DNA of 64,000 nt from Verrucomicrobiales bacterium (GCA_029213065.1 JARGPH010000001.1:1-64000), one strand, 5' to 3'. Counted from the first letter of the stretch, positions 1 through 9,436 are shown. Notes: generated from the letters alone by a model not told the origin. Program-made: numbers and translations.

Positions 1-2271
1 ATCACCGAGGTCTCCCTGAAGAGGCCGGCTTTTGTCTCCGCGAACTTTGTCCACTTCCGAGAGAAGCTTCTGAGATTCGTCGTAGGCGTTCGAGACGATT
101 TGAGCATCATCAGGTGAAAGCTTTCCGTCACCACCGGGAATCGCATCGATCTGCTCGACCAGTTTCCCAACCGATGACGTGAGCTCGGAAACCTTTCCGG
201 AATCAACTTCAGGTGCCTCCTCAAGTGTCACCTCTTTCTTTGGCTCAGGCGTTGCGTCAGCTTTGGCCACTGCCGGCGCAGGTGCAGGAGCAGGCGTCTC
301 ATCAGCCGCCGGGGCTGGAGCCGATGCTGGAGCGGCCTTTGGCATTTCCTTTTCAGGTGCCTCAACCGGCATTGCCTGAGCCATCGGAGCATCAACAATC
401 ATGGGTGTGTTCGCAGGATCCGCTGTTGGAAGAGGCGCTGCTTTGATCATGCTGGAGTTGGAACCCACCTGGCGATCATCAGCACTCGCCACCATCGGCT
501 CGGTGCTGGCTTCACTCTTCATGCCGAATGTCTGGCTGGTTTTGCGGCTCACCGGAGCGGCCGTGAAATCAGGAACATCGCTCACTTCGTAGGCTTTTTC
601 ATCGCGATACGAGGGGAGATCTTTGTTGGTACGGGCGGGACCATCGTGAAGGGGAGACTTCGAGTAGTCAGCAGGACCTGTCGCCCATGGCTCTTTGATG
701 ACCGGCTTTTTGGTAAGACCGCTGGTTCCACCGTCCATCGAGACTGGCGTGATCAACATCATGAGATGCTGACGAGAGCGATCCTTCTGCTTGCGGCGGA
801 AAGCGTTTCCAAGAATAGGAAGTTTTCCGAGAACGGGAACTCCACGCTCGGCTTCCGAAGTTCTCGCCGCGTCCAATCCGCTGATCGCAACGGTGTATCC
901 GCTTTTCACCGTCAGTGGTGCGGTATAAACACGTGAGGTCGCGATAGGAAACGGGTTTCCATTGATGACCTCTGTTCCGATGATGTCGGAAACCGTCACC
1001 GAAACGTTGAGAAGAATCTTGTCACCGGCCATGCGCTTGGGAAGCACGTTGATGACGGTTCCGATAGGGAGATATTCAATCGAAGATGTCTCCGTTGCAC
1101 CGGCGCCGAGGCTGGTGCTCGCGCTTGAACCAAGCACCGGCTGATTGACAACGCTGCGGAAGGAAACTTCGCGGTTATCAAGAGTGACCATGCGGGGATA
1201 AGACACGGATCGTGTCCGGCTGTCGTTGTAAATGGAACGAAGCTTGAGATTCAAATCAGAGTAGCTCAAGACAGCGGTTGGAAGCGAGTATCCACCGAGG
1301 CTGGCCAGATTAGCCGGACCGGTAGCTCCCGTGAGGTTCGCCTCAAGCCCGGTCGATCCGAGCGCGCCATCCCAGTCAATTCCGAAATCGGAACTCGGGT
1401 CCCGGCTCGTTTCGAGGAATTTGACTTCAACCGCAATCATAGCCTGAGGGCGGTCTGCCGATGCGAGATAAGCTTCGATCCACTGATGCTGCTGGCGTGT
1501 TGCGATCACGTAGAGCGTGTTCGAATCACTGTTCCAGATCACCTTGGCGGATCCTGCACCGGAGTCAGCAGTATCACCACTCTGAGCAGAGCCGGCTGTA
1601 CCTTGCTGAAAGTTTCCGATGGGAATCGGCAACGAACTGATGCTGTCCACTGAAGTGGTCGGAGCAAAGGTAGCGCCGCTTCCGGTCGTGGGAATGCTGA
1701 GAAGATTCTGAATGTCTTCGAGAATCCTGGAGGGTTCTGTAACGAAGAAGTCAGGAGACCCCTGAAGGCTCAAGCCTCCTGAAGAGCTGCTACCGGCACC
1801 ACTTGAAGAGGAAGAACCGGAAGTTCCCCCACCCGAGCTGCTCTTCGTAACAAGTTCCTGAGCATTGTAGTTGATCTCGTAGATACGGCCGATGAGCTCC
1901 TGATCGTTTGCAGGACGCAAGTACCAGATGCCACTGTCATAGATCAGGGCAATCCCATTGGCCTTTGCCAATGTCTCGAGTGCCACAAACGGACTCGCGG
2001 TGATTGTAAAGGTAACGAGTTTGTCGGTACCTCCCACCCCATCGGGGAGTCCGAAGAAGCCGATACCGGCGTCCTCAGCCATTAATCTCATGACGTCACT
2101 GAGGACGGCTTTTGAGAAGTTATAGGGGCGGGAAGGAGCTCCCCTTAGAGAAGCTGCGGCCCCTTCGTAGGCAGGCGAGTTGCTGAGCGACATTTGTCGT
2201 CCCAGCTGCGCCTCCGCGACACCTCCACCAAGGAGGGCTGTGATTAATATAACAAGAAGTGTGTTTTTCAT
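1..2271 (-). CDS. Secretin (GspD/PilQ-like outer-membrane channel), 3' end beyond window
   Basis: The reading frame is open from an ATG at 2271 to the window edge (757 codons, no stop), so the protein is partial. It starts with a signal peptide (MKNTLLVILITALLGGG...AEAQ). A small STN/N0-like domain follows at about residues 45-120, then a Ser/Gly-rich linker (about 140-165), an N1-like domain, and the secretin domain (about 265-510). The secretin domain contains the family signature VPVLGKLPILGNAF and ends near LMMLITP. Secretins form the multimeric outer-membrane pore of type II secretion and type IV pili. More than 240 residues of Ala/Pro-rich sequence follow the secretin domain, which is unusual. 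The gene diverges from the pilus assembly genes and most likely provides their pore. The family call is firm; pilus versus secretion role is not resolved. Confidence 0.93.
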   Translation of the reverse strand, partial: MKNTLLVILITALLGGGVAEAQLGRQMSLSNSPAYEGAAASLRGAPSRPYNFSKAVLSDVMRLMAEDAGIGFFGLPDGVGGTDKLVTFTITASPFVALETLAKANGIALIYDSGIWYLRPANDQELIGRIYEINYNAQELVTKSSSGGGTSGSSSSSGAGSSSSGGLSLQGSPDFFVTEPSRILEDIQNLLSIPTTGSGATFAPTTSVDSISSLPIPIGNFQQGTAGSAQSGDTADSGAGSAKVIWNSDSNTLYVIATRQQHQWIEAYLASADRPQAMIAVEVKFLETSRDPSSDFGIDWDGALGSTGLEANLTGATGPANLASLGGYSLPTAVLSYSDLNLKLRSIYNDSRTRSVSYPRMVTLDNREVSFRSVVNQPVLGSSASTSLGAGATETSSIEYLPIGTVINVLPKRMAGDKILLNVSVTVSDIIGTEVINGNPFPIATSRVYTAPLTVKSGYTVAISGLDAARTSEAERGVPVLGKLPILGNAFRRKQKDRSRQHLMMLITPVSMDGGTSGLTKKPVIKEPWATGPADYSKSPLHDGPARTNKDLPSYRDEKAYEVSDVPDFTAAPVSRKTSQTFGMKSEASTEPMVASADDRQVGSNSSMIKAAPLPTADPANTPMIVDAPMAQAMPVEAPEKEMPKAAPASAPAPAADETPAPAPAPAVAKADATPEPKKEVTLEEAPEVDSGKVSELTSSVGKLVEQIDAIPGGDGKLSPDDAQIVSNAYDESQKLLSEVDKVRGDKSRPLQGDLGD

Positions 2272-2295
2272 GACTTTTTAATAAATGTCATAGTT

Positions 2296-2323
2296 ATTAT
2301 AATTAATAACCCCTTAATATCAA
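2296..2323 (-). promoter_or_regulatory. Sigma-70-like promoter of the secretin gene
   Basis: Read on the minus strand there is TTGATA (2323-2318), a 16-base spacer, and a perfect TATAAT (2301-2296), 25 bases upstream of the secretin ATG. This implies a very short 5' leader. The surrounding 171-bp divergent region (2272-2442) is strongly AT-rich. No equally good promoter was seen for the plus-strand operon, though poorer AT-rich hexamers occur near 2390-2401. Confidence 0.6.
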
Positions 2324-2442
2324 CCATAAATTTCACATTTTTTAAAAACATTTCCTTTTATTTTATGATTACTATGGTAGATTTAGTAATAATATTATAT
2401 TTTAACCTGATTCTCCCCCTCTTTTAAAACCGCAATTATCCC

Positions 2443-3510
2443 ATGGAAGGCATCGACGAAAGAAGTCCGCTAGGTAACCGGATCCTGCATCTCGCCCAGC
2501 AGTACAATATAAGTGATTTCTTTATCACGCCCTGGGAGCAGCTGATCTATCGCCACAATGGCGAAATGGTAATCGACTCGTTTGTCTTCCAACCTGAGAA
2601 CGCGATCGAGATCAAACCGGGAACAGAGGATTACGCGATGCAAATCGGGCCGCTCCGATTCCGTGTTAATAAACTGGTGACACGCGGACGGCTTCGCTGG
2701 GTGATGCGTCTTCTCCCCAGCCAGATTCCGGCTCCGGAGCAAATCTCTCTTCCGCCCCAGGCGATGAAAGCCTACCTCGAAGCTGAGAACGGCCTTTTCC
2801 TCGTGTGTGGTGCAACCGGTTCCGGTAAATCAACCACGATCGCCTCGATGATCAAGGCACGGGCGGAACGCCGTCGCGAGCACATCATCACGTTTGAGGA
2901 TCCGATCGAGTATATCCTTCCGACGAATCTAACCTCTCTGATTACCCAGAGAGAAATGGGATCAGACGAATTTGATTTCGGGGCATCCCTCCGGGCATCA
3001 CTTCGACAGGCGCCCGATGTGATCATGGTGGGTGAGATTCGAGATGGTGAAACCGCTGAGATTGCGCTTCAGGCAGCTGAGACAGGACACGTTGTTATTG
3101 CGACAATGCACACCTCATCCGCGGCACAGACGGTGCAGCGATTTCTTAAAATGATCCCGACGGCTCGACTTGAAAACTCGATGCTCTCGTTCGCGGATTC
3201 GATGCGGATGATTCTCTGCCAGCAACTTCTCTTTGATGAAACGCAAAGCAGACGCTTCCCCATTCACGAAATTCTCTTCCCCTACGACTCAGTCACAGGA
3301 TTGATTCGTCGCGGTGACTTCAAGCGCCTCGACCACGAGCTCGAAACAGGTCAATCAAAAGGAATGATCAACTTCGAACAATCCCTCAAGACTCGCGAGC
3401 TCGAAGGCTGGAACTCTAACAAACCACCGGCAACCGGGTTCACCGAACACGAAGTCGCGGAGTTTCTTCATAAAGAAACCATCATCGAAAGCAACTCTCC
3501 CACCACCTAA
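2443..3510 (+). CDS. pilT: PilT/PilU-like twitching ATPase
   Basis: This is a hexameric secretion-type ATPase that in pili powers retraction at the inner membrane. At 355 residues it has the usual PilT length. The Walker A motif is GATGSGKS (about 123-130), followed by an Asp-box region (ITFEDPIEY), the Walker B-like GEIRDGETAEIAL and the His-box segment TGHVVIATMHT. The C-terminal part (GLIRRGDF...FEQSL) resembles the PilT C-terminal domain. It is the first gene of the plus-strand cluster, 6 bp before the next gene. The start ATG has no Shine-Dalgarno sequence. PilU or a plain GspE2-like ATPase are alternatives, but the lack of a GspE N-domain and of a zinc motif argues for the PilT branch. 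Confidence 0.88.
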   Translation: MEGIDERSPLGNRILHLAQQYNISDFFITPWEQLIYRHNGEMVIDSFVFQPENAIEIKPGTEDYAMQIGPLRFRVNKLVTRGRLRWVMRLLPSQIPAPEQISLPPQAMKAYLEAENGLFLVCGATGSGKSTTIASMIKARAERRREHIITFEDPIEYILPTNLTSLITQREMGSDEFDFGASLRASLRQAPDVIMVGEIRDGETAEIALQAAETGHVVIATMHTSSAAQTVQRFLKMIPTARLENSMLSFADSMRMILCQQLLFDETQSRRFPIHEILFPYDSVTGLIRRGDFKRLDHELETGQSKGMINFEQSLKTRELEGWNSNKPPATGFTEHEVAEFLHKETIIESNSPTT

Positions 3511-3516
3511 TCAGTC

Positions 3517-4383
3517 ATGGAACTTAAGGACATTAAAGAAGTACTCACTTTCGCGGCCTTCCGCCCGGAAGCCGACAATCCCCGCTTTGCCTGGCCAAGC
3601 CGCTTTCCGAAGAAGAAGTCTGTCATCGTAAACGTGAGTCGCGGTCATTGCAGCTGGGCAATGGTTGGCAAAAACGGAAACATCGATGATGTCGGTGAAG
3701 CAGACGGTGAGTTTGCGGATGTGGCCGCAAGCATGGGTGACATTTGGCGCTCAAACACTGAAGACGGGTGGGTTGGAATCTCTCTGAACAATCGATTCAT
3801 TATCAGCCTTGAGCATAACCTTTCCCGGAAAAAAGGCTGGCAGGAGGAGCTCCGCCAAAGCCCCAAATCAATTCTCGGTGCGAAGTATGATCGCAGTAAA
3901 CGGTTTGCGCTCCATCACAACCCGGAAACCAGCGCGAGCCTGATGATGGCCTGCGACGACTCACTCATCAAATCAATCGAAGAGGCAATGAAGGCGAACA
4001 ACCTTCGCCCCGCGAGGATTTGTTCCGGTTTGTTCGCGATGACGACCAACTTCCTCAATCGCGTTGCCTCTGACAACTCGCTGAAAAGCCAGGATATCAT
4101 TGTCGTGACCTGGCTCGACAACTCGCTCTGTGTCCTGAGACAGAAGAACGGTCAATGGCAGGACCTTCGCTGCCGATCAGGGCTGCCATCGAACGACGAT
4201 CACGCGGTAAGACAAATGTTGACCCCGTTCATCGAGGGAGCAGAAGCATCGACGAAAGTTTTCCTAATGGAGGACAAAACCGGCGGCGGCTTCACCAATT
4301 CCTACCTCCCTCTTTTCGGAAACCTCAACGTCACGGATGTGACCGAGGAGCACAACCTCTGGAAGATCCTGTCAAAAAACTAG
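3517..4383 (+). CDS. Unrecognised protein in the PilM position
   Basis: This 288-residue protein has no signal peptide and no membrane segment, so it should be cytoplasmic. It lies 6 bp after the PilT-like gene and just before PilN-like and PilO-like genes, which is the place of the actin-like PilM or GspL cytoplasmic domain. I do not see clear actin-fold phosphate loops, so the assignment is by position only. The N-terminal part has a strand-rich pattern (SVIVNVSRGHCSWAMVG), and a similar one recurs late (DIIVVTWLDNSLCVLRQ). That could fit the repeated beta-hairpins of an ASKHA fold, but this is inference. It may anchor the ATPases to the PilN/PilO-like membrane pair. Confidence 0.75.
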   Translation: MELKDIKEVLTFAAFRPEADNPRFAWPSRFPKKKSVIVNVSRGHCSWAMVGKNGNIDDVGEADGEFADVAASMGDIWRSNTEDGWVGISLNNRFIISLEHNLSRKKGWQEELRQSPKSILGAKYDRSKRFALHHNPETSASLMMACDDSLIKSIEEAMKANNLRPARICSGLFAMTTNFLNRVASDNSLKSQDIIVVTWLDNSLCVLRQKNGQWQDLRCRSGLPSNDDHAVRQMLTPFIEGAEASTKVFLMEDKTGGGFTNSYLPLFGNLNVTDVTEEHNLWKILSKN

Positions 4384-4408
4384 TTTCAACACCGGCAATC
4401 CCAACACC

Positions 4409-4957
4409 ATGGAAAACATTATCCACGACCTGAAAACTGAGCGGCAGAACGTTTCCGCAGGTTTACCCCAGGCCTTCAAACTTGTCCCCATCGCATTCTA
4501 CCTGCTCGCAACGCTGTCAGTTCTGCTCAGCCTGTATTTCTACCTCAGCATCAAATCGTATGAGGCGACCGAGGCGGAAATGAATGACCGACTTTCAGAG
4601 GCAACCACGCAGGAGGCGACGACCTTGAGCAAACAGCAGGCGATTGTTGAAGAAGCAAAGCGTGCCGACGGGATTGCCAAGTGGCTCGAGGCCTGCCTGC
4701 CGCTTCAGCCGGTCGCGGTGAATGTCGGACGCAGCATGAGGAAAGACTCAACCATTGCCGAACTCTCACTCGTTCGAAACCCTGAGATTCCCGCGCACAC
4801 CCTGATGCAGCTGAAAGTCGACGGCGGTGGCAGCCAACAGATCGAAACCACCTTGAACGCGGTCTACGGGCTCAACTATCTCACCTACTCCGCGCAGCAG
4901 GTCAAAGGGCACAACCGCACCGATTTCCAAGCCACCCTGATCTACAACACCAAGTAG
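4409..4957 (+). CDS. PilN-like inner-membrane assembly protein
   Basis: This 182-residue bitopic protein has a short cytoplasmic N-terminus (about 23 residues) and one hydrophobic segment (about 27-47: VPIAFYLLATLSVLLSLYFYL). A helical stretch rich in Glu, Ala and Gln follows, then a small periplasmic domain. This is the layout of PilN (and GspL periplasmic parts). PilN pairs with PilO and binds PilM at its N-terminus. Order and close spacing to the next gene (35 bp) support the assignment. Sequence-level family recognition is weak because PilN homologues diverge strongly. Confidence 0.7.
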   Translation: MENIIHDLKTERQNVSAGLPQAFKLVPIAFYLLATLSVLLSLYFYLSIKSYEATEAEMNDRLSEATTQEATTLSKQQAIVEEAKRADGIAKWLEACLPLQPVAVNVGRSMRKDSTIAELSLVRNPEIPAHTLMQLKVDGGGSQQIETTLNAVYGLNYLTYSAQQVKGHNRTDFQATLIYNTK

Positions 4958-4992
4958 AACCTCTCTCCCTCTTCACTTCATCCTTCCAAATC

Positions 4993-5541
4993 ATGAACGA
5001 ACATAAATCTGCCTGTTTCCTCATCATCGTCCTCATTGCAGGAATGTTGTACGGAGTAAACTCGCTTCGCAACGCCTCGAACGCCGCCCGCGAGGTGGCG
5101 GAAGGGGTTCGCCTCGAAGCCGAAGGAGCCGAGCAACGAGCTCAGCTCAGCGACTTCCAACTGAAGTCACTGGACTCGAAAACCTCTGAACTCAGGACCA
5201 TCTACACAGAGTGGACTCCCTACTTCGAATCCTGCCGCACCCCTCAGGAGGCGGAACAGAAGATTGTTGAAGTGATTCGTGACGGAGATGTTTTCACGAT
5301 ATCCCAGAAATTCTCTCAACAGGAAATGGAACGGGAAGATCAAATCAAGAGCGCTCTCGTCGCAGACCTTGTCGTCGAAGATGACTATGCGAAAGCCCTG
5401 AACTGGCTCGGAGAGATTGAAAAATCCATCCCCCACTGCCGGATCAGCAAATGCGTCATTATTCGCGGCGACCGCGCTAACGACATTCACATGGATGTTC
5501 AGGTCCAGATCCCAATCCTCCTCGCCGACGCAGAAGGCTAA
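4993..5541 (+). CDS. PilO-like inner-membrane assembly protein
   Basis: This 182-residue protein has an N-terminal membrane anchor (about 9-24: CFLIIVLIAGMLYGVN), a long charged helical region (about 30-75), and a C-terminal alpha/beta domain. This matches the PilO/GspM layout. It immediately follows the PilN-like gene and is of identical length, as PilN and PilO often are. It probably forms the periplasmic heterodimer with the PilN-like protein that links the inner-membrane platform to the secretin. The call rests on topology and gene order. Confidence 0.68.
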   Translation: MNEHKSACFLIIVLIAGMLYGVNSLRNASNAAREVAEGVRLEAEGAEQRAQLSDFQLKSLDSKTSELRTIYTEWTPYFESCRTPQEAEQKIVEVIRDGDVFTISQKFSQQEMEREDQIKSALVADLVVEDDYAKALNWLGEIEKSIPHCRISKCVIIRGDRANDIHMDVQVQIPILLADAEG

Positions 5542-5575
5542 TCGAGGCAATCATCCGAACCCACAGAAAGCCAAA

Positions 5576-6238
5576 ATGAAAATTTACCGAATCAGTTTAG
5601 TTCTAGCTCTCCTCGGATCAACCTTTCTGCATGCGCAGGAAGTGGAACTCGACGAGAACGGAATGCCTGTCGCAGCCCCCTCGGTAGCGAACTACACCCC
5701 GTCCCGCATGATCGAAATGCGCCCGGCAGACAAGTCCCCGCTCATCTCAAAAGCAAATGAGAGAAACCCCTACGCACGCCGCTCAGCCGCAGACGAAGCG
5801 AGAGCAAACGGAGAGGAGAATCAGGAGGAAATTCAAATCCGCCAGAAACTCTCATCGCTATCTGTAAAGGGACGCAGCGTCGGCCCTAACGGACCGCGAA
5901 TTCTTCTCGGCGACATTATCCTCGAGAAAGGAAAAGAACTCCCCCCGCTTCTGCAGCAACAGGTCGAGAGCCTCAAGGTGATCGATATCTCGGACACTTC
6001 CATCATCCTCGGTTGGCTTGATGTCGAGAGTCGCGAACTGACCGGAAAAACGATGCAGGTCACATACGACCTGACGCCGCGAATCACCTACGCACTGCAC
6101 GGGCAGGGCACCAGATCCGGCAACTCCGACGAAGAGCAACCGGAACAACTGTTCGGGACAATGATTTTACGGAACGGAACGGTAGATAGAGCCCGCGATG
6201 TTTCCGGCCAGGCCAGCGTTACAGACCCGGAAGAGTAG
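5576..6238 (+). CDS. Secreted protein in the PilP position
   Basis: The ATG at 5576 is preferred because it gives a classic signal peptide (MKIYRISLVLALLGSTFLHAQ); longer in-frame starts overlap the preceding gene. The mature protein is about 200 residues, with a disordered N-terminal half (residues about 25-95) and a compact segment (about 95-180: GPRILLGDIILEKGKELPP, VIDISDTSIILGWLD). PilP and GspC have the same plan: a flexible arm followed by a small beta domain that touches the secretin. No lipobox cysteine is present, unlike classical PilP. The role is inferred from gene order after PilN- and PilO-like genes. Confidence 0.7.
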   Translation: MKIYRISLVLALLGSTFLHAQEVELDENGMPVAAPSVANYTPSRMIEMRPADKSPLISKANERNPYARRSAADEARANGEENQEEIQIRQKLSSLSVKGRSVGPNGPRILLGDIILEKGKELPPLLQQQVESLKVIDISDTSIILGWLDVESRELTGKTMQVTYDLTPRITYALHGQGTRSGNSDEEQPEQLFGTMILRNGTVDRARDVSGQASVTDPEE

Positions 6239-6258
6239 ATAGACTCCCCCCCTCTTTC

Positions 6259-7239
6259 ATGAAGATCAAGAACGACGAACCGACGATGCGAATGACATCC
6301 CGTCCCCCTGTGCCCCGCGATCTGTCGATCCGGGCATGGACATTTGTGGAGATGCTCGTTGCGATCGCTCTTTCCGCCATCTTCCTGGGAGCCGCGACGC
6401 TTGTCTATCAAAGCATCACTATTAACTCGAAGCGGCTCACGACTATCCTCGACGTCAACATCGGCGAGAAGTTCAACCTGAACTTTTACGGAGTGAGCGG
6501 CGACGTGATCCGAACCTATTCAGCACCGAACTACGGAAAAGCCGCCCTTGTTCAGGAGTTCCGGGACATGCTTCTGGAGGATTGTGACTCAAGCAATGCC
6601 GTTTTCTGCCTCCCCAGAAACAAGCTTAATACCCTGCGTCCCGAGTTCTTCAGATACGCGGCGGGTGACCCCGGAAGCACCGTTCAGCGCCCTGTTCTCG
6701 ACAGTCCTGAATCGTTCCGGACATTTCTCGCTTCGGTGGAGCCTACCTCTACGGGCATTTACGACGCTTCGATCCGAACAACCCCTCCGACGACGCATCC
6801 CAGCACTACGATCTACATGCTCTCACCGGAAACAAACCCCGGCTATATCAGGGTCCACGCCATCTGGGAGATTGATTTCATTACACCGACGAATCTGGCG
6901 GGAACCTATGCCTCGGTGCGACGTTACAAGAACAATACCCTGACCGATTTCTACGACACCTATTTCTCAGAGGGAACGGGCGATCCCTTCTTCCCTCTCT
7001 TTGCCACTTTTGAACGCGCTTCGCGTCAGGCCGTTAGCGAAGGGACCGCAATCGACCGCTTCAAAGTGGCGCGCGGCAATCCATTTTACATGATCTGGCT
7101 GCCTGACCCTGCCAACAATTTTCTCAAACACCCTCCATTCACAGGAACCGATCCCGTGACCTCCCCCCGGCAGGCATACGAAGGCATGACAGGAAGAACC
7201 TCTTTCACGGTCGCTATTCCCATGTTCCCGAACCTCTAG
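6259..7239 (+). CDS. Minor pseudopilin, GspJ/PilW-like
   Basis: This 326-residue protein has a class III (prepilin) signal followed by a hydrophobic helix: WTFVEMLVAIALSAIFLGAATLVY at about residues 27-50. The conserved Glu at +5 is kept, but the residue before the likely cleavage site is Ala and +1 is Trp rather than Phe. The leader is unusually long (26 residues); starts at 6286 or 6292 would shorten it. The large C-terminal globular domain suits a J-type minor pseudopilin, which sits near the tip of the pseudopilus. It is followed by K-like and I-like genes, an order reminiscent of the tip complex. Confidence 0.75.
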   Translation: MKIKNDEPTMRMTSRPPVPRDLSIRAWTFVEMLVAIALSAIFLGAATLVYQSITINSKRLTTILDVNIGEKFNLNFYGVSGDVIRTYSAPNYGKAALVQEFRDMLLEDCDSSNAVFCLPRNKLNTLRPEFFRYAAGDPGSTVQRPVLDSPESFRTFLASVEPTSTGIYDASIRTTPPTTHPSTTIYMLSPETNPGYIRVHAIWEIDFITPTNLAGTYASVRRYKNNTLTDFYDTYFSEGTGDPFFPLFATFERASRQAVSEGTAIDRFKVARGNPFYMIWLPDPANNFLKHPPFTGTDPVTSPRQAYEGMTGRTSFTVAIPMFPNL

Positions 7240-7253
7240 CCTCAACAGATCGA

Positions 7254-8930
7254 ATGAATCATTCACCTCACCATACGAATCGTGCGAAACAACAGGAAGG
7301 GAGCATCCTCGTTATCTGCATGGTTATGGCAACGATCGGAACGCTCGGGGTCACCGCGTGGATTTCGTTGATGGATGCGAGAGGACACCTCGTCGAAGCA
7401 AATATGGAGGCACTCGAGCGCCGCACCGTGAGAGAGAACAGCAAAGCGCTCGCCTACTACGCGATCTACTACAGCCACCTTCACGACAAAGTGGCATCCG
7501 GCAGTTACTCGGAATATGCGATCGACGACGACACCGTCGACGACCTGGGACAATGCATCGTGATGCCCTATTCCACGGCACCGCTCACCGAGACCGCCAA
7601 CTCCCGTCAGGCAAAAAACGGAGCTTCCTCTTCGCGCGCCTTCTCAACGGATGTCGAAGTCCGCCTCTTCAAAGACGTGGCGGCGATGAAAGGATCGGAA
7701 TACGAGGCCTGGGATTTCCAGTTGCGCAGCTATCACCCCAACCTCGGCGGTGAGCTCCTCACCTTCTATCCCCCGGCTGTTCCAGCCTCTGGAAACCCAC
7801 TCGTTTCCGGAAGTCTTCACGTCAAAGGCAGAGCGGTTTTCTGGGATGCGGTCAAAAAAGATTTCGGAGCCGGTTTGCGTGCCAATGAGTATGTCCTTCC
7901 CAATCGCATCGGAGGAACAACAACCTTCCCGACCGTAGCGGGCACCAATACGCTGCCTCTCAATTACCCGATTCCCCACACAACGACCGGACTGTCGGCA
8001 GGCGGTGGATGGTATGACGGAACCATGGACTATTTTGAATCCGGCACCAACACCCACAACTCCTATTACGAAAAAATGGGCAGCAAAGTGGTTCTCGACG
8101 GATCGGTAGTGTCCACAGCAGGCCCCGGCCCCGAAACCAGAGCGGACACAGGCTACGATTCCGCACTGGAGACTCAGATCCAAACCGAGGATCCATCAAC
8201 CCTGGTGAGCTCCCTTGTTCCCTACTATCCCCTTTCGAGCCGGGTTCTAACCGCGATCGTGCAAAAGAACAATCCCGCCTTCACCGGAGCGCAGTTCCGA
8301 CAGGTATTCGAGGAACACCTGCCGATTCCAAACGACGCCTTGTCGGCCTTGATGGCAACTCACGGCACACTCATGGAGTCGGACATGGAAGCCCTCAACG
8401 TGGAAAACAACACTCTCTACACTTCAGATGGAAACGGCAATGTCTGGGTGTATCTCAATCAGGCAGGACTTCCAGATCTTTACATTCAAGCCTCTAACAC
8501 TGTCCAACTTGTCGGTCAGAGCAACGCGACTGACGAGGGCGCGGCAGCATCACTTCCCCCCAGATCTATCATCATCGCGCGGCACGACAGTGACCCGGAT
8601 TTTTCGATGGTATCATTCAAACACGCAAACCGGCGCCGGATCATTCTCGGACTGACGATGGAGGGTTCCACTCCTCAGACAACACCGGCGACGTTCCGCT
8701 TCGCCGGTTCAGTCCCCTTTCCTAAATGGAGCATGCTGCTCGAGACCAGAGGAATTCCCGCGTCTTTCAACCTCTCGCCAGTGAGCGGCGCCACAGTCCG
8801 GGGAGGCATCCGAACCAACTCAGAGCTCAACATCACCGGAGGCACCCTGACATTGGAACAGGAAACGGACTACTCAAGCCTGGACACTAACGCAACCCGC
8901 CACGCCTGGATTGAGGCCTACCGGAAATAA
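7254..8930 (+). CDS. Large pilin-like tip protein, GspK/PilX-like
   Basis: This 558-residue protein begins with a short basic leader, a Gly (residue 16) and a hydrophobic helix (SILVICMVMATIGTLGVTAW). Position +5 after the possible cleavage site is not Glu, a feature known for GspK and some PilX proteins, which cap the pseudopilus. A helical stretch (about 50-80) follows, then a long beta-rich, Ser/Thr/Gly-rich globular region with no recognised domain. It lies 15 bp after the J-like gene and 8 bp before the I-like gene. The length exceeds typical GspK (about 330 residues), so a lineage-specific expansion is likely. Confidence 0.72.
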   Translation: MNHSPHHTNRAKQQEGSILVICMVMATIGTLGVTAWISLMDARGHLVEANMEALERRTVRENSKALAYYAIYYSHLHDKVASGSYSEYAIDDDTVDDLGQCIVMPYSTAPLTETANSRQAKNGASSSRAFSTDVEVRLFKDVAAMKGSEYEAWDFQLRSYHPNLGGELLTFYPPAVPASGNPLVSGSLHVKGRAVFWDAVKKDFGAGLRANEYVLPNRIGGTTTFPTVAGTNTLPLNYPIPHTTTGLSAGGGWYDGTMDYFESGTNTHNSYYEKMGSKVVLDGSVVSTAGPGPETRADTGYDSALETQIQTEDPSTLVSSLVPYYPLSSRVLTAIVQKNNPAFTGAQFRQVFEEHLPIPNDALSALMATHGTLMESDMEALNVENNTLYTSDGNGNVWVYLNQAGLPDLYIQASNTVQLVGQSNATDEGAAASLPPRSIIIARHDSDPDFSMVSFKHANRRRIILGLTMEGSTPQTTPATFRFAGSVPFPKWSMLLETRGIPASFNLSPVSGATVRGGIRTNSELNITGGTLTLEQETDYSSLDTNATRHAWIEAYRK

Positions 8931-8938
8931 CAACCACC

Positions 8939-9436
8939 ATGAAGTTTTTCTCAAAACGTTCTTACCGCCAAAAGGGCTACACGTTAATTGAAGCCCTTGT
9001 AGCCTCGGGCGTGCTTCTCATCGGAGTGAGCGCGGCTTGCTCGATGTCTCTCTCTCTCGTGACACAGGAGGAGATCAACGAGAGGTCAATCAGGGCCTTC
9101 AACTACCTTGACAACGCAGCCCGCCTTTACCGTCTCGGGATGGAACCTTCCGAGATTCCCGCACTGCTTCCCAACGAACCGATCGTCGACTCGATCACAT
9201 TCGTCTCCCGCAAGGTAGCTGCGAGCGGCATAGGAACTTCCGGAACCACGAGTTTCCCCATCATGAGAATCACGATGACTTACTACCCTTCCGGAGCCAC
9301 TGCCGCCTACGACAAAGACGTGGAACAGTGGACCGGTGGAGACAAAGCCACGACACGAAGTGAGCACCTCGATGTGCTTCGCTCTGAATCGGTTCAGCTG
9401 TCGGAATTTTCCCGCGTCAGCACCCTTGCCCCATAG
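8939..9436 (+). CDS. Minor pseudopilin, GspI/PilV-like
   Basis: This 165-residue prepilin has a 13-residue basic leader ending in KG, then YTLIEALVASGVLLIGVSAACSM. The pattern G|(F/Y)TLIEALVA is the hallmark of GspI and PilV minor pilins. Glu+5 is present. The C-terminal domain is small and beta-rich. It is the third of three consecutive pseudopilin-like genes (J-, K- and I-like), consistent with a tip-initiating complex. It needs a prepilin peptidase, which is not encoded in this window. Confidence 0.83.
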   Translation: MKFFSKRSYRQKGYTLIEALVASGVLLIGVSAACSMSLSLVTQEEINERSIRAFNYLDNAARLYRLGMEPSEIPALLPNEPIVDSITFVSRKVAASGIGTSGTTSFPIMRITMTYYPSGATAAYDKDVEQWTGGDKATTRSEHLDVLRSESVQLSEFSRVSTLAP

